From assembly GCA_009728235.1 (NCBI GenBank), contig WNZI01000036.1, positions 1-37,276 on the forward strand: a stretch of DNA of 37,276 nucleotides. Reading direction: 5' to 3'. This DNA is from Vibrio cholerae (GTDB lineage: Bacteria; Actinomycetota; Actinomycetes; Actinomycetales; Micrococcaceae). The position numbers were made by a program, and so were the translations under genes. This document shows positions 15,923-26,759 of the stretch, in pieces. How positions within the stretch are numbered: the first letter of the stretch is position 1; the number at the start of each line of letters is the position of its first letter. The notes beneath the pieces were generated by a model. The model saw only the letters and a program-made list of their open reading frames with translations. It was not told where the DNA came from and ran no database searches.

Positions 15923-16265
15923 TGATTACTCCTGTCGTCGCGCCGGTTCTCTTGTCGAGCCTTGCGGAACGGATATGGGTGGGCCCCGTGATACTGGTAC
16001 TCACCACGTGCACGCCTGGGCGCGCCGCCGTGCGTCGAACGTCTGCACAGTGGATGTGTGGCGAACAAGATCATCGGGCTTTTGCCTATGTGCCCGGTGT
16101 GAGGGTGACACCCGGAGGACCCTGTGAGGGTATCCTCCTGAGGGCATGCGGCAACCCACCAGACAGACAAGATTCTTATAGTATCGCGAGAATGCCCCGG
16201 AGGCGAAATCGCTTCCGGGGCATCTCGGGGGGAACCGGCGGTACCGGTTCCGTTCGTGCTCGGTG
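15923..16265 (-). promoter_or_regulatory. Gene-free spacer and structured leader between rpsQ and rplN
   Basis: No gene is seen in these 343 bases. After the hairpin that follows rpsQ, the minus strand carries TACTAT (16178-16183), overlapping TATAAG (16175-16180), as candidate -10 boxes without a clear -35. Next come an AGGAGG-containing segment and a hairpin-forming stretch around 16097-16119 (CCGGGTGT with ACACCGGG, one mismatch). It most likely holds the spc promoter and a leader that could be a ribosomal-protein binding site. Confidence 0.4.
16192..16223 (-). terminator. Terminator-like hairpin after rpsQ
   Basis: ATGCCCCGGAGGCG (16192-16205) pairs with CGCTTCCGGGGCAT (16210-16223) around AAAT, with a single mismatched or wobble pair. 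It starts 43 bases beyond the rpsQ stop. The downstream bases on the minus strand are only moderately T-rich (ATTCTCGCG), so termination may be partial, allowing some readthrough into rplN. Confidence 0.6.
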
Positions 16266-16577
16266 TTACTTGGCCTTCTCGATGATCTCCACCAGGCGCC
16301 ACCGCTTGGTAGCGGACAGCGGGCGGGTCTCGCTGATCAGGACCATGTCGCCGATGCCGGCGGCATTCTGCTCGTCGTGCGCCTTGACCTTGGAACTGCG
16401 GCGAAGCACCTTGCCGTACAGGGCATGCTTCACGCGGTCCTCGACCTCGACGACGATCGTCTTCTCCATCTTGTCCGAGACGACGTAGCCACGGCGTACC
16501 TTGCGGTAGCCGCGCGAGTTGGCGTCGTGGACGGCCTTCTCGGTTCCTACGGTCGTCTCACTCTGCTGCTCACTCAT
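16266..16577 (-). CDS. rpsQ: 30S ribosomal protein S17
   Basis: A 103-residue primary 16S rRNA-binding OB-fold protein. The core starts near residue 25 ([25 protein letters not shown]) and includes [18 protein letters not shown] and [17 protein letters not shown]. An N-terminal extension of about 20 polar residues is present, as often in Actinobacteria. The ATG overlaps the rpmC stop (ATGA). It is the last gene of the S10 block. Confidence 0.97.
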   Translation of the reverse strand: MSEQQSETTVGTEKAVHDANSRGYRKVRRGYVVSDKMEKTIVVEVEDRVKHALYGKVLRRSSKVKAHDEQNAAGIGDMVLISETRPLSATKRWRLVEIIEKAK

Positions 16578-16915
16578 TTGGCGTCCTCCTCAGAAGCCTC
16601 GGTGTCCGCGGACGGTGCGTCCTTGGAGGCCTTCTTGGCTTTCTTGGGCTTGTCCGCCTTCGCGGGCTTAGCTTCCTCGACGGGAGCTACGACCTCGGGG
16701 CGGAGACCCAGTTCACGTTCACGCAGCACGGTGTAGATGCGGGCGATGTCACGCTTGACCGAGCGAAGGCGGCCGTGGCTTTCCAGCTGGCCGGTGGCCG
16801 ACTGGAATCGGAGATTGAACAGCTCCTCCTTGGCCTTGCGCAGTTCTTCCACCAGGCGGTCCTTATCGAAGCCGTCCAGCTGGTCTGTTGCCAGTTCCTT
16901 TGAACCCAGAGCCAT
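16574..16915 (-). CDS. rpmC: 50S ribosomal protein L29 with charged C-terminal tail
   Basis: A 113-residue L29, a small helical protein beside the tunnel exit where trigger factor and SRP dock. The core ([46 protein letters not shown]) ends near residue 72. The remaining 40 residues are low-complexity Lys/Ala/Pro, then acidic ([11 protein letters not shown]). Typical L29 is 60-75 residues. It starts two bases after the rplP stop. Confidence 0.96.
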   Translation of the reverse strand: MALGSKELATDQLDGFDKDRLVEELRKAKEELFNLRFQSATGQLESHGRLRSVKRDIARIYTVLRERELGLRPEVVAPVEEAKPAKADKPKKAKKASKDAPSADTEASEEDAK

Positions 16916-16917
16916 AA

Positions 16918-17334
16918 CTATTCACCACCCTCACGACGCACGATGCGTGCCTTCAACGGCAGCTTGTGGATCGCTAGGCGCAGGGCTTCGCGGGCTACCT
17001 CTTCGGTTACGCCGGACAGCTCGAAGAGAACCCGTCCCGGCTTGACGTTGGCCACCCACCACTCGGGCGAACCCTTACCGGAACCCATGCGGGTCTCGGC
17101 GGGCTTCTTGGTCAACGGGCGGTCCGGATAGATGTTGATCCAGACCTTGCCGCCACGCTTGATGTGGCGGGTCATGGCGATACGAGCGGACTCGATCTGG
17201 CGGTTGGTGACGTATGCCGGGCTCAGCGCCTGGATACCCCACTCGCCAAAGCTGACCTCGGTACCGCCGCTTGCAGCGCCGGAACGACCCGGGTGGTGCT
17301 GCTTACGGAACTTGACTCGACGTGGGATAAGCAT
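16918..17334 (-). CDS. rplP: 50S ribosomal protein L16
   Basis: A 138-residue protein near the A site of the large subunit. Family features are [73 protein letters not shown] and [21 protein letters not shown]. Its ATG follows the rpsC stop with no gap. Confidence 0.98.
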   Translation of the reverse strand: MLIPRRVKFRKQHHPGRSGAASGGTEVSFGEWGIQALSPAYVTNRQIESARIAMTRHIKRGGKVWINIYPDRPLTKKPAETRMGSGKGSPEWWVANVKPGRVLFELSGVTEEVAREALRLAIHKLPLKARIVRREGGE

Positions 17335-18180
17335 TTAAGCCTGTCCTCCTTCAGTCGCAGCAGGTGCTGCTGCGGTCTCGGCGGGCGCTGACGCACCCTG
17401 GCCCTCGGAGCGCTCAGGGGCACGACGGCGACGATCGCCTCCGCGGTCGCCTCCGCGATCGGCACCGGCCGGGCCGCGGCCCGGACGATCTCCACCGCGG
17501 CCACGGGAAGGAGCGGCTGCAGCCTGGGCTGCGAGTTCCTTCGCCGTGATGTCGCCCTTGTAGATCCAAACCTTCACGCCGATGCGGCCGAAGGTGGTCT
17601 TCGCTTCGAAGAAGCCGTAGTCGATGTTGGCGCGCAGAGTGTGCAGGGGAACGCGTCCCTCGCGGTAGAACTCCGAGCGGCTCATTTCGGCGCCACCCAG
17701 GCGACCGGAGCACTGGACACGGATGCCCTTGGCGCCGGCACGCTGTGCGGACTGCATGGCCTTCTTCATCGCGCGGCGGAATGCCACGCGGGAGGAAAGC
17801 TGCTCGGCAATGCCCTGGGCGACCAGCTGTGCCTCGATCTCGGGGTTCTTGACCTCGAGGATGTTGAGCTGCACCTGCTTGCCCGTGAGCTTCTCGAGCT
17901 CGCCGCGGATGCGGTCGGCCTCCGCTCCACGCCGACCGATGACGATGCCCGGACGTGCCGTGTGGATATCCACGCGGACGCGGTCGCGGGTGCGCTCGAT
18001 CTCGACCTTGGCGATGCCGGCGCGGTCCATGCCGGTCGACATCAGCTGACGGATCTTGATGTCTTCGCGGACGAAGTCGCGGTAACGCTGACCCGGCTTG
18101 TTGCTGTCGGCGAACCAGTGCGACCTGTGATCGGTGGTGATACCGAGTCGGAACCCGTGCGGGTTTACTTTCTGTCCCAC
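17335..18180 (-). CDS. rpsC: 30S ribosomal protein S3 with RGG-rich C-terminal tail
   Basis: A 281-residue mRNA-entry-channel protein with helicase-assisting function. The N-terminal KH domain has the GxxG loop in [18 protein letters not shown] (about 78-95), and the C-terminal domain has [20 protein letters not shown] and [16 protein letters not shown]. After about residue 215 comes a tail of some 65 residues, basic and Gly-rich with RGG triplets (228-230, 242-244, 246-248), then Ala/Pro/Glu-rich. E. coli S3 is 233 residues. The start is GTG at 18180, directly after rplV. Confidence 0.97.
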   Translation of the reverse strand: MGQKVNPHGFRLGITTDHRSHWFADSNKPGQRYRDFVREDIKIRQLMSTGMDRAGIAKVEIERTRDRVRVDIHTARPGIVIGRRGAEADRIRGELEKLTGKQVQLNILEVKNPEIEAQLVAQGIAEQLSSRVAFRRAMKKAMQSAQRAGAKGIRVQCSGRLGGAEMSRSEFYREGRVPLHTLRANIDYGFFEAKTTFGRIGVKVWIYKGDITAKELAAQAAAAPSRGRGGDRPGRGPAGADRGGDRGGDRRRRAPERSEGQGASAPAETAAAPAATEGGQA

Positions 18181-18546
18181 TTAGCGGACCTCCACTTTCT
18201 CAGGGGTAGCGACGACAACCGTGATGTGGCTGGTCCGCTTGTTGATGCGGAACGCACGGCCCTGGGCACGCGGACGGAACCGCTTCATCGTGGGGCCTTC
18301 ATCGACGAATGCTTCGCTGATGATGAGGTTGTCCTCGTCGAAGGCGACGCCATCACGGTCCGCGAGAACGCGGGCGTTGGCGACTGCCGACTGGACCACC
18401 TTGAAAACCGGCTCCGAAGCAACCTGTGGGGCAAACTTCAGAATAGCCAGAGCCTCATTCGCCTGCTTACCACGAACAAGGTTGACGACGCGCCGGGCCT
18501 TCATAGGCGTTACGCGGATATGACGCGCAATAGCCTTGGCTTCCAT
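18181..18546 (-). CDS. rplV: 50S ribosomal protein L22
   Basis: A 121-residue protein whose beta-hairpin lines the nascent-peptide tunnel. It starts [26 protein letters not shown], and the loop [20 protein letters not shown] is intact, without the insertions or deletions linked to macrolide resistance. It ends directly at the rpsC start, and 37 bases separate it from rpsS. Confidence 0.98.
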   Translation of the reverse strand: MEAKAIARHIRVTPMKARRVVNLVRGKQANEALAILKFAPQVASEPVFKVVQSAVANARVLADRDGVAFDEDNLIISEAFVDEGPTMKRFRPRAQGRAFRINKRTSHITVVVATPEKVEVR

Positions 18547-18583
18547 TGCTTTCCTTCTCTCGTCTTAGCCGTAAGAGCAGCGC

Positions 18584-18865
18584 CTAGCGGCGCTTGCCCT
18601 TGCGGTCGTCCTTAACATGGCCGCGGAAAGTCCGCGTGAGAGCGAATTCGCCGAGCTTGTGCCCGACCATCGACTCGGTGACAAACACCGGGATGTGCTT
18701 GCGCCCGTCGTGAACCGCGATCGTGTGCCCGAGCATGTCGGGGACGATCATGGAGCGGCGGGACCACGTCTTGATGACGTTCTTCGTACCCGATTCGTTC
18801 TCGCGAGCGACCTTGACGTACAGGTGCTGATCGACGAAGGGGCCTTTCTTCAGGCTGCGTGGCAT
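18584..18865 (-). CDS. rpsS: 30S ribosomal protein S19
   Basis: A 93-residue head protein that pairs with S13 and contacts subunit-bridge elements. It has the canonical [43 protein letters not shown] and [16 protein letters not shown]. The ATG lies 12 bases after the rplB stop. Confidence 0.98.
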   Translation of the reverse strand: MPRSLKKGPFVDQHLYVKVARENESGTKNVIKTWSRRSMIVPDMLGHTIAVHDGRKHIPVFVTESMVGHKLGEFALTRTFRGHVKDDRKGKRR

Positions 18866-18877
18866 GTCTCCAGGCTC

Positions 18878-19716
<839 letters not shown>

Positions 19717-19747
19717 AACTCAATTCCTCGTTAAAGTGGTCTCCGCT

Positions 19748-20053
19748 CTAGGAGAGCGGACCGCCGAAGATGTCGATCGAGCCCTCTTTGAGGGACACGA
19801 TGGCACGCTTGGTGCCCTTGCGCTGGCCCCAGCCGAACTTGGTGCGCTTGCGCTTGCCAACCCGGTTGATGGTGTTGATCGAGTCGACCTTCACGGAGAA
19901 GATCTTCTCGACCGCCAGTTTGATTTCTTCCTTGTTCGAGCGCGGGTCGACGAGGAAGGTGTACTTCCCTTCGTCGATCAGGCCGTAGCTCTTCTCCGAC
20001 ACGACGGGTGCGATCACGACGTCGCGCGGGTCTTTTGCGATGGTGCCGCTCAC
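19748..20053 (-). CDS. rplW: 50S ribosomal protein L23
   Basis: A 101-residue tunnel-exit protein that docks trigger factor and SRP. It shows [50 protein letters not shown] and [23 protein letters not shown]. The start is GTG at 20053, overlapping the rplD TGA as GTGA; 31 bases separate it from rplB. Confidence 0.97.
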   Translation of the reverse strand: MSGTIAKDPRDVVIAPVVSEKSYGLIDEGKYTFLVDPRSNKEEIKLAVEKIFSVKVDSINTINRVGKRKRTKFGWGQRKGTKRAIVSLKEGSIDIFGGPLS

Positions 20054-20673
20054 GTGGCATCCTCCTGGGAGATGACGTCAGCCGATCCTACGAACTGGTC
20101 GTAGGCGGCCTTGGTGAAGATCACGTCGTCGGACACCAGCACGTCGTACGTGTTGAGCTGGTCTACGTAGAGGACGTGAACTGCGGGTACGTTGCGCACC
20201 GACAGTGCGGCGACATCGTTGGCGCGCTCGATGACCACGAGCAGGCGGGGCCGCTCGGAGATCGCGCGCAGGGTCTCGATTGCACCCTTGGTCGACGGCT
20301 TGCCGCCGGTGACCAGGGACTCGAGGACGTGGATACGACCGTTGCGGGCCCGGTCGGAGAGAGCACCGCGGAGTGCGGCTGCAATCATCTTCTTGGGGGT
20401 GCGCTGGCTGTAGTCGCGGGGCGTCGGACCGTGGACGATACCGCCACCGGTCATCTGCGGCGCGCGGATCGAGCCCTGGCGGGCGCGGCCCGTACCCTTC
20501 TGCTTGAACGGCTTACGGCCTGCGCCGCTCACCTCGGCGCGCGTCTTCGTCTTGTGGGTACCCTGGCGGGCAGCCGCAAGCTGTGCCACGACGACTTGGT
20601 GCAGCAGGGGGATGTTGGTCTGTGCGTCGAAGATCTCCGCGGGGAAATCGACGTTGACGGTGTTGGCAGCCAT
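20050..20673 (-). CDS. rplD: 50S ribosomal protein L4
   Basis: A 207-residue tunnel protein; in E. coli it represses its own operon. The tunnel loop [29 protein letters not shown] is intact and the C-terminal globular part includes [22 protein letters not shown] and [17 protein letters not shown]. The ATG is four bases after the rplC stop, and its end overlaps rplW by four bases. Confidence 0.98.
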   Translation of the reverse strand: MAANTVNVDFPAEIFDAQTNIPLLHQVVVAQLAAARQGTHKTKTRAEVSGAGRKPFKQKGTGRARQGSIRAPQMTGGGIVHGPTPRDYSQRTPKKMIAAALRGALSDRARNGRIHVLESLVTGGKPSTKGAIETLRAISERPRLLVVIERANDVAALSVRNVPAVHVLYVDQLNTYDVLVSDDVIFTKAAYDQFVGSADVISQEDAT

Positions 20674-20677
20674 GTGG

Positions 20678-21334
20678 CTATGCTCCCTTCACGGCGGTAC
20701 GTACGAGGACGACCTGGCCGCGGGCGCCGGGGACGGCACCCTTGATCAGCAGCAGCGACTTCTCAGCGTCCACAGCGTGAACCTTGAGGTTCAGCGTGGT
20801 CTGACGAACGGCGCCCATGCGGCCTGCCATTTTCATTCCACGGAAGACGCGGCTGGGGGTGGATGCTCCACCGATGGAACCGGGCTTGCGGTGGTTCTTG
20901 TGTGCACCATGCGAGGCGCCGACACCGTGGAAACCGTGGCGCTTCATGACGCCGGCAAAGCCCTTGCCCTTGGTGGTGCCGATGACGTCGACCGTCTGGC
21001 CGGCTTCGAACATCTCGACCGAGAGTTCCTGGCCGAGCGAGTACGACTCGGCGTCGGACGTACGCAGCTCGACGACGTGACGACGCGGCGTGACACCTGC
21101 CTTGTCGAAGTGTCCGGCAAGCGGCTTCGTGACCTTGCGAGGATCGATCTGGCCGAAGCCGATCTGGACGGCGGTGTAGCCGTCCTTGTCCTCGCTGAGG
21201 AGCTGGGTGATGACGTTCGAGTCCGCCTGGACGACGGTGACGGGGATGAGGATGTTGTTCTCGTCCCAGACCTGGGTCATGCCGAGCTTGATGCCCAGCA
21301 GGCCCTTGACCTGACGCGTAAGTGAAGTAGACAT
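20678..21334 (-). CDS. rplC: 50S ribosomal protein L3
   Basis: A 218-residue early-assembly protein reaching the peptidyl-transferase centre. It begins [21 protein letters not shown], and the long finger [35 protein letters not shown] is complete, followed by [19 protein letters not shown]. It starts 16 bases after the rpsJ stop. Confidence 0.98.
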   Translation of the reverse strand: MSTSLTRQVKGLLGIKLGMTQVWDENNILIPVTVVQADSNVITQLLSEDKDGYTAVQIGFGQIDPRKVTKPLAGHFDKAGVTPRRHVVELRTSDAESYSLGQELSVEMFEAGQTVDVIGTTKGKGFAGVMKRHGFHGVGASHGAHKNHRKPGSIGGASTPSRVFRGMKMAGRMGAVRQTTLNLKVHAVDAEKSLLLIKGAVPGARGQVVLVRTAVKGA

Positions 21335-21350
21335 AGGTATCCGCTCTCCC

Positions 21351-21658
21351 TTACAGCTTGATTTCGATGTTCACGTCCGCAGGCAGATCGAGACGCATCA
21401 GCGAATCGACGGCCTTGGGCGTGGGATCAATGATGTCGATCAGACGCTTGTGAGTACGCATTTCGAAGTGCTCACGGCTGTCCTTGTACTTGTGCGGGGA
21501 CCGGATGACAACGAATACGTTCTTCTCCGTGGGCAGGGGCACGGGGCCCACTACCGTTGCGCCTGCGCGCGTCACCGTCTCAACGATCTTCCGGGCTGAA
21601 ACATCGATGACCTCGTGGTCATATGACTTCAGCCGGATGCGGATTTTTGTCCCGCCAT
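21351..21658 (-). CDS. rpsJ: 30S ribosomal protein S10 (frameshifted at codon 5-6 in this sequence)
   Basis: S10 (NusE) also acts in transcription antitermination with NusB. The body [25 protein letters not shown] to [14 protein letters not shown] is canonical. The natural ATG at 21658 opens MAGQK but as written runs into a stop after four further codons. Six rather than five A after GGAC (plus-strand T-run 21644-21648) restore [14 protein letters not shown] and exactly 102 residues, the standard length. The long open frame further upstream of the ATG is non-coding leader. A homopolymer base-call error is the natural explanation. Confidence 0.93.
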
Positions 21659-21873
21659 GGCGTCTCGACTCTCTCTCTACATAACTGCCTGGGCAGTTCC
21701 GGTACGTACGTACATTTCCTGCGTCCGTTGTGCGACGCACCCTGAGCAGGCTGAATCCGGATGGATCCGGGTTCCTCACCCTGCCGAGGCTCCGACCCCC
21801 GCGCTCGGGCGTGTCGTGAATTCCAGACACACCCTGTCCGCTGTTCTCGGTCGAACCGAGAGGGTGGATTATA
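21659..21873 (-). promoter_or_regulatory. S10-operon promoter candidate and structured leader
   Basis: The 500 bases between tuf and rpsJ hold no gene. On the minus strand a perfect TATAAT lies at 21868-21873, without a convincing -35. Downstream come the hairpins CTCGG-TCGAA-CCGAG (21846-21860) and TGCGTC...GACGCA (21721-21740) and the palindrome CCGGAT-gg-ATCCGG (21758-21771), giving a leader of about 200 bases. In E. coli the S10 leader is bound by L4, and an analogous role is possible but unproven. The part at 21874-22087 contains a second AT-rich GATAAT (21916-21921) and nothing else I can name. Confidence 0.45.
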
Positions 21874-22087
21874 TTTGGGCCACGAGCCACGGCCGACCCG
21901 ATCCCCGCACCAGGCATTATCCTGATCGGGATGAGTCGCGGACCGCGCGCGCAAGCGCTTGAACAACTGGTCCAGTGTGGCAGATTCAGGGAGCGATTGC
22001 GAATCAGACCGGCACCGGCCGGAGGACGGCTGCCGCGGAGGTGGGCCCTGTCACCTGCGCCGAGCATGCGCAGATCAGACGACAGAA

Positions 22088-22111
22088 CCCCCGCCACGAA
22101 AGTGACGGGGG
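22088..22111 (-). terminator. Terminator-like hairpin after tuf
   Basis: CCCCCGCCAC (22088-22097) pairs with GTGACGGGGG (22102-22111) around GAAA; on the minus-strand RNA the single non-Watson-Crick position is a G-U pair. It lies 47 bases beyond the tuf stop and is followed on that strand by TTCTGTCGTCT. It separates the str and S10 transcripts. Confidence 0.75.
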
Positions 22112-22158
22112 CTCTCTCGTCTCCTACCGGTCGAGCCGGCGGGGACGTGAAACTGAGA

Positions 22159-23349
22159 TTACTTCAGGATCTTGGTGACTCGTCCCGAGCCGACGGTTCG
22201 GCCGCCTTCGCGGATCGCGAAGCCGAGGCCCTCTTCCATGGCGATGGGCTGGATGAGTGCCACCGACATTTCGGTGTTGTCACCAGGCATGACCATTTCC
22301 GTGCCCTCGGGGAGGGTGATGACGCCGGTGACGTCGGTCGTACGGAAGTAGAACTGCGGGCGGTAGTTCGAGTAGAACGGGTTGTGACGCCCGCCCTCGT
22401 CCTTGGCCAGGATGTAGACGTTGGCCTCGAAGTCGGTGTGAGGGGTGATCGAACCGGGCTTCACGATGACCTGGCCGCGCTCTACGTCCTCGCGCTTGAT
22501 GCCGCGGAGCAGGAGGCCACAGTTCTCGCCGGCCCATGCCTCGTCGAGCTGCTTGTGGAACATCTCGATGCCGGTGACCGTGGTCTTCTGGACCGGACGG
22601 ATGCCGACGATCTCGATCTCCGAGTTGATCTTCAGGGTTCCACGCTCGGCGCGGCCCGTGACAACGGTTCCACGGCCGGTGATGGTGAAGACGTCCTCGA
22701 CAGGCATGAGGAACGGCTTGTCCTTGTCGCGCACGGGGTCCGGAACGGACTCGTCCACGGCAGCCATCAGGTCCTCGACGGACTTGACCCACTCGGGGTC
22801 GCCTTCCAGGGCCTTCAGGCCGGACACGCGAACAACGGGAGCCTCGTCGCCGTCGAAGCCCTGCGCGCTGAGCAGCTCGCGGACCTCCATCTCGACGAGG
22901 TCGAGCAGCTCTTCGTCGTCGACCATGTCGGACTTGTTCAGCGCGACCAGCAGGTAGGGGACACCGACCTGGCGGGCGAGCAGGACGTGCTCGCGGGTCT
23001 GAGCCATCGGACCGTCGGTGGCGGCCACGACCAGGATCGCTCCGTCCATCTGCGCCGCACCGGTGATCATGTTCTTGATGTAGTCAGCGTGACCGGGGGC
23101 GTCTACGTGGGCGTAGTGGCGCTTCTCGGTCTGGTACTCGACGTGCGAGATGTTGATGGTGATGCCGCGCTGCTTCTCCTCGGGAGCCGAGTCGATCGAC
23201 GCGAAGTCACGCTGCTCGTTGAGGGTGGGGTACTTGTCGTACAGCACCTTGGAAATGGCAGCCGTCAACGTCGTCTTTCCATGGTCAACGTGACCGATGG
23301 TTCCGATGTTAACGTGCGGCTTAGTCCGCTCGAACTTTGCCTTCGCCAC
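22159..23349 (-). CDS. tuf: Elongation factor Tu
   Basis: A 396-residue GTPase delivering aminoacyl-tRNA to the ribosome. GTP-binding motifs are GHVDHGKT (19-26), RGITI (61-65), DAPGH (83-87) and NKSD (138-141). Domains 2 and 3 are complete, ending [10 protein letters not shown]-Tu binding sites for kirromycin-type drugs show no obvious change, though I did not check them residue by residue. The ATG is preceded by AGGAGG. It follows fusA after 191 bases that include a hairpin and a candidate promoter, so it may be expressed independently of fusA. Confidence 0.99.
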   Translation of the reverse strand: MAKAKFERTKPHVNIGTIGHVDHGKTTLTAAISKVLYDKYPTLNEQRDFASIDSAPEEKQRGITINISHVEYQTEKRHYAHVDAPGHADYIKNMITGAAQMDGAILVVAATDGPMAQTREHVLLARQVGVPYLLVALNKSDMVDDEELLDLVEMEVRELLSAQGFDGDEAPVVRVSGLKALEGDPEWVKSVEDLMAAVDESVPDPVRDKDKPFLMPVEDVFTITGRGTVVTGRAERGTLKINSEIEIVGIRPVQKTTVTGIEMFHKQLDEAWAGENCGLLLRGIKREDVERGQVIVKPGSITPHTDFEANVYILAKDEGGRHNPFYSNYRPQFYFRTTDVTGVITLPEGTEMVMPGDNTEMSVALIQPIAMEEGLGFAIREGGRTVGSGRVTKILK

Positions 23350-23417
23350 GGGTTCCTCCTAGAACGTTTGAGAAGAATTGCTTCCCAGCCGCGCTTTTCG
23401 CAGCTGAAACTCATGCA

Positions 23418-23423
23418 AGTCTA
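23418..23423 (-). promoter_or_regulatory. Candidate -10 box for tuf
   Basis: TAGACT on the minus strand, about 70 bases before the tuf ATG and beyond the fusA hairpin, fits TAnnnT; TTCATC 18 bases upstream is a poor -35. A separate tuf promoter would explain the higher need for EF-Tu. The evidence is positional only. Confidence 0.3.
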
Positions 23424-23487
23424 CTGGGGGCTTTTGGTTTTGATGAAATTGCTCTGCGCTGCCGGACCTGCTGGTCCGTCAGTCGGC

Positions 23488-23525
23488 GAACGGGCCGTCC
23501 TGCCCTCGGACGGGCCGGCCCGTTC
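23488..23525 (-). terminator. Long GC-rich hairpin after fusA
   Basis: GAACGGGCCG and CGGCCCGTTC form the outer perfect arms (23488-23497 and 23516-23525), with further pairing of GTCC and GGAC inside. It starts 16 bases after the fusA stop. No T-run follows, so it may be an attenuator or a 3'-end stabiliser between fusA and tuf. Confidence 0.5.
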
Positions 23526-23540
23526 ACCTGACGCCGGGGA

Positions 23541-25655
23541 CTACTCTCCGCGGGTCTTCTGGATGATCTCGTCGGCCACAGCCTTCGGGACCTCGGAGTA
23601 GCTGTCGAACTTCATGGAGTACACGGCCCGGCCCTGGGTCTTCGACCGCAGGTCTCCGATGTAGCCGAACATGCCCGAGAGAGGAACGTGTGCGGTGATG
23701 ACCTTCACACCGCTGGCGTCCTCCATCGACTGCATCTGGCCTCGACGCGAATTCAGGTCGCCGATGACTTCACCCATGTATTCCTCAGGGGTGCGCACCT
23801 CGACCTCCATCAGCGGCTCGAGCAGGACAGGCTTGGCCATCCGGGCAGCTTCCTTGAACGCCATGCGACCGGCGATCTTGAAGGCCATTTCGGAGGAGTC
23901 GACGTCGTGGTAGGCGCCGTCGAGCAGGGTCGCCCTGATGCCGACGACCGGGTATCCGGCGAGGACACCGTCGTTGAGTGCGTCCTGGATGCCGGCGTCG
24001 ACACTCGGGATGTACTCACGGGGCACACGACCACCGGTGACCTTGTTGTCGAACGCGTACATGACGCCCTCTTCAACCTCCATCGGCTCGATCGCGATCT
24101 GGATCTTCGCGAACTGGCCGGACCCACCGGTCTGCTTCTTGTGGGTGTAGTCGTGCTTGGCGACCTTGCTGCGGATCGTCTCGCGGTAGGCGACCTGGGG
24201 CTTGCCCACGTTTGCCTCGACGCGGAACTCACGGCGCATGCGGTCCACGAGGATGTCCAGGTGGAGCTCGCCCATGCCGGCGATGATCGTCTGGCCGGTG
24301 TCTTCGTTGAGCGACACCTGGAACGTCGGATCCTCGGCGGAGAGCTTCTGGATGGCCGTCGAGAGCTTCTCCTGGTCACCCTTCGTCTTGGGCTCGATCG
24401 CCACCGAGATCACGGGGGCGGGGAAGCTCATGGACTCGAGGACGATCTGGTTGGACGAGTCGGAGAGGGTGTCCCCGGTGGTCGTGTCCTTCAGACCGAT
24501 CGCCGCGTAGATGTGGCCGGCAGAGGCCTCGTCCACGGGGATCTCCTTGTTGGCGTGCATCTGGAAGAGCTTCCCGATGCGCTCCTTCTTGCTCTTCGTC
24601 GAGTTGACCAGCTGCGTTCCGGCGGTGACATGCCCGGAGTACACGCGGATGAAGGTCAGCTGCCCGAAGAACGGGTGCGTCGCCACCTTGAAGGCCAGGG
24701 CGGAGAAGGGCTCCTCCGTGCTGGGCTTGCGCGTCAGCTCGATCTCCTCGTTCCGGGGATCGTGACCGATCATCGGGGGGACGTCGAGCGGCGACGGCAG
24801 GTAGTCGATGACTGCGTCGAGCATCGGCTGCACTCCGCGGTTCTTGAACGCGGAACCGCAGAGGATGGGGTAGAGCTCGGAGTTGATCGTCATCTTGCGG
24901 ATGCCGGCCTTGAGCTCCTCGATGGAGATCTCTTCACCCTCGAGGTACTTGTTCATGAGCTCGTCCGAGGACTCGGCGACGGTCTCGATGAGCGTGGCGC
25001 GGTACTCCTCGGCCTTCTCCTGGAGATCCGCAGGGATCTCCTGGATCTCGTACTTCGCACCCATGGTCACGTCACCCTTGGAGTCACCGGGCCACACGAG
25101 AGCGCGCATGTGCAGCAGGTCGACGACACCGATGAAGTCGTTCTCGGCTCCGATCGGGAGCTGCAGCACGAGCGGCTTGGCGCCCAGGCGGCTGATGATG
25201 GTGTCGACGGTGAAGTAGAAGTCGGCGCCCAGCTTGTCCATCTTGTTGACGAAGCAGATCCGGGGGACCTCGTACTTGTCGGCCTGTCGCCAGACGGTCT
25301 CCGACTGGGGCTCGACGCCCTCCTTGCCGTCGAACACGGCGACTGCGCCGTCGAGGACGCGCAGTGAGCGCTCGACCTCGACGGTGAAGTCCACGTGTCC
25401 GGGGGTGTCGATGATGTTGATCTGGTTGTTCTCCCAGAAGCAGGTCACGGCGGCAGACGTGATGGTGATGCCGCGCTCCTTCTCCTGTTCCATCCAGTCG
25501 GTGGTCGAGGCGCCGTCGTGCGTCTCGCCGATCTTGTGGTTGACACCCGTGTAGAACAGGATGCGCTCGGTAGTAGTGGTCTTGCCGGCATCGATGTGGG
25601 CCATGATGCCGATGTTGCGGACCTTGTTGAGGTCGGTAAGCACGTCCTGTGCCAC
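23541..25655 (-). CDS. fusA: Elongation factor G
   Basis: A 704-residue GTPase driving translocation and, with RRF, ribosome recycling. Motifs are AHIDAGKT (19-26), RGITIT (61-66), DTPGHVDF (83-90) and NKMD (137-140). Domain IV carries [15 protein letters not shown] and the tip-loop region. The start is GTG at 25655, five bases after AAGGGAG. No additional domain or gap is visible. Confidence 0.99.
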   Translation of the reverse strand: MAQDVLTDLNKVRNIGIMAHIDAGKTTTTERILFYTGVNHKIGETHDGASTTDWMEQEKERGITITSAAVTCFWENNQINIIDTPGHVDFTVEVERSLRVLDGAVAVFDGKEGVEPQSETVWRQADKYEVPRICFVNKMDKLGADFYFTVDTIISRLGAKPLVLQLPIGAENDFIGVVDLLHMRALVWPGDSKGDVTMGAKYEIQEIPADLQEKAEEYRATLIETVAESSDELMNKYLEGEEISIEELKAGIRKMTINSELYPILCGSAFKNRGVQPMLDAVIDYLPSPLDVPPMIGHDPRNEEIELTRKPSTEEPFSALAFKVATHPFFGQLTFIRVYSGHVTAGTQLVNSTKSKKERIGKLFQMHANKEIPVDEASAGHIYAAIGLKDTTTGDTLSDSSNQIVLESMSFPAPVISVAIEPKTKGDQEKLSTAIQKLSAEDPTFQVSLNEDTGQTIIAGMGELHLDILVDRMRREFRVEANVGKPQVAYRETIRSKVAKHDYTHKKQTGGSGQFAKIQIAIEPMEVEEGVMYAFDNKVTGGRVPREYIPSVDAGIQDALNDGVLAGYPVVGIRATLLDGAYHDVDSSEMAFKIAGRMAFKEAARMAKPVLLEPLMEVEVRTPEEYMGEVIGDLNSRRGQMQSMEDASGVKVITAHVPLSGMFGYIGDLRSKTQGRAVYSMKFDSYSEVPKAVADEIIQKTRGE

Positions 25656-25698
25656 GGTGTCTCCCTTATGACGAGAATGGAGTTCTGCTGGACCGCCG

Positions 25699-25731
25699 GC
25701 CGAGCCGGCCCTGGTGGGGCTGCGGCTCGGC
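25699..25731 (-). other. 9-bp stem-loop in the rpsG-fusA spacer
   Basis: GCCGAGCCG (25699-25707) pairs perfectly with CGGCTCGGC (25723-25731) around a 15-base loop, in the 87-base spacer. The stem lies upstream of the fusA ribosome-binding site with no U-run, so a role in RNA processing or modulation is more likely than termination. Confidence 0.55.
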
Positions 25732-25742
25732 CTGCAGTACTG

Positions 25743-26213
25743 CTACCAGCGGTAGTGTGCGAAGGCCTTGTTCGACTCGGCCATCTTGTGCGTGTCCTCG
25801 CGGCGCTTGACTGCGGCACCGAGACCGTTCGAGGCGTCCAGGATCTCGTTCTGCAGGCGTTCGGTCATCGTCTTCTCGCGGCGGGCCTTCGAGTACCCGA
25901 CGAGCCACCGGAGGGCCAGCGCGGTCGAGCGACCGGGCTTGACCTCGACGGGGACCTGGTAGGTAGCTCCACCGACACGGCGTGAGCGGACCTCGAGGGT
26001 CGGCTTGACGTTGTCCATCGCCTTCTTGAGAGCTGCGACGGGATCGCCGCCGGACTTCGCACGTGCACCTTCGAGTGCGCCGTAGACGATGCGCTCAGCG
26101 GTGGACTTCTTGCCGTCGACGAGCACCTTGTTGATCAGCTGAGTGACCAGGGGCGAACCGTAGACGGGATCCAGAACGAGCGGCCGCTTCGGGGCCGGGC
26201 CCTTACGAGGCAT
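25743..26213 (-). CDS. rpsG: 30S ribosomal protein S7
   Basis: A 156-residue head protein that nucleates 3'-domain assembly; in E. coli it represses the str operon. The ATG at 26213 gives [29 protein letters not shown]; an open frame further upstream overlaps rpsL and is not S7-like. The conserved VEVRSRR-type segment reads [19 protein letters not shown], and the end [14 protein letters not shown] is normal. It is one base from the rpsL stop. Confidence 0.97.
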   Translation of the reverse strand: MPRKGPAPKRPLVLDPVYGSPLVTQLINKVLVDGKKSTAERIVYGALEGARAKSGGDPVAALKKAMDNVKPTLEVRSRRVGGATYQVPVEVKPGRSTALALRWLVGYSKARREKTMTERLQNEILDASNGLGAAVKRREDTHKMAESNKAFAHYRW

Positions 26214-26214
26214 A

Positions 26215-26589
26215 TTACTTCTTCTCCATCTTTGCGCCGTAGCGGCTGCGAGCCTGCTTGCGGTTCTTGACGCCCTGGGTATCCAGCGCGCCGCGGATGA
26301 TCTTGTAGCGGACACCGGGAAGGTCCTTCACACGGCCACCGCGAACCAGCACGATGGAGTGTTCCTGAAGGTTGTGACCGACGCCGGGGATGTAGGCGGT
26401 GACCTCGATGCCACCGTTGAGGCGCACGCGGGCGACCTTGCGGAGAGCCGAGTTCGGCTTCTTCGGAGTGGTGGTGTAGACGCGGGTGCAGACGCCGCGC
26501 TTCATGGGGCTGCCCTTCAGTGCGGGCGCCTTGGTCTTGGAGACCTTAGGTGTCCGGCCCTTGCGGACCAGCTGGTTAATCGTAGGCAC
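26215..26589 (-). CDS. rpsL: 30S ribosomal protein S12
   Basis: A 124-residue decoding-centre protein. Lys43 in [15 protein letters not shown] and Lys88 in [14 protein letters not shown], the two residues most often mutated in streptomycin resistance, are wild type. The start is GTG at 26589. It is the first gene of the str operon, 405 bases downstream of rpoC. Confidence 0.98.
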   Translation of the reverse strand: MPTINQLVRKGRTPKVSKTKAPALKGSPMKRGVCTRVYTTTPKKPNSALRKVARVRLNGGIEVTAYIPGVGHNLQEHSIVLVRGGRVKDLPGVRYKIIRGALDTQGVKNRKQARSRYGAKMEKK

Positions 26590-26759
26590 TTTCGTGTTCT
26601 CCGTAATGTCAGAAGATGAGATCTCTGTTGCCCTCCCCCGCGGTAGCGGCCACCTTGCAGGGCCGCACCATCCAGGAGGCGGGATGATCAGTCGTTTGGC
26701 GCATCACCAACCATGTAGCTGCCGCGAAACGACTGTAGGCGTGCGAAAATGTGGCATTC

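Noticed and set aside
21659..22097. N-terminal extension of rpsJ upstream of 21658
   Set aside because: The frame is open only because of the one-base loss; S10 is 102 residues and begins at the ATG at 21658. The region is promoter and leader.
21931..25367. Long plus-strand open frames opposite tuf and fusA
   Set aside because: Shadows of the two elongation-factor genes, which are unambiguous on the minus strand.
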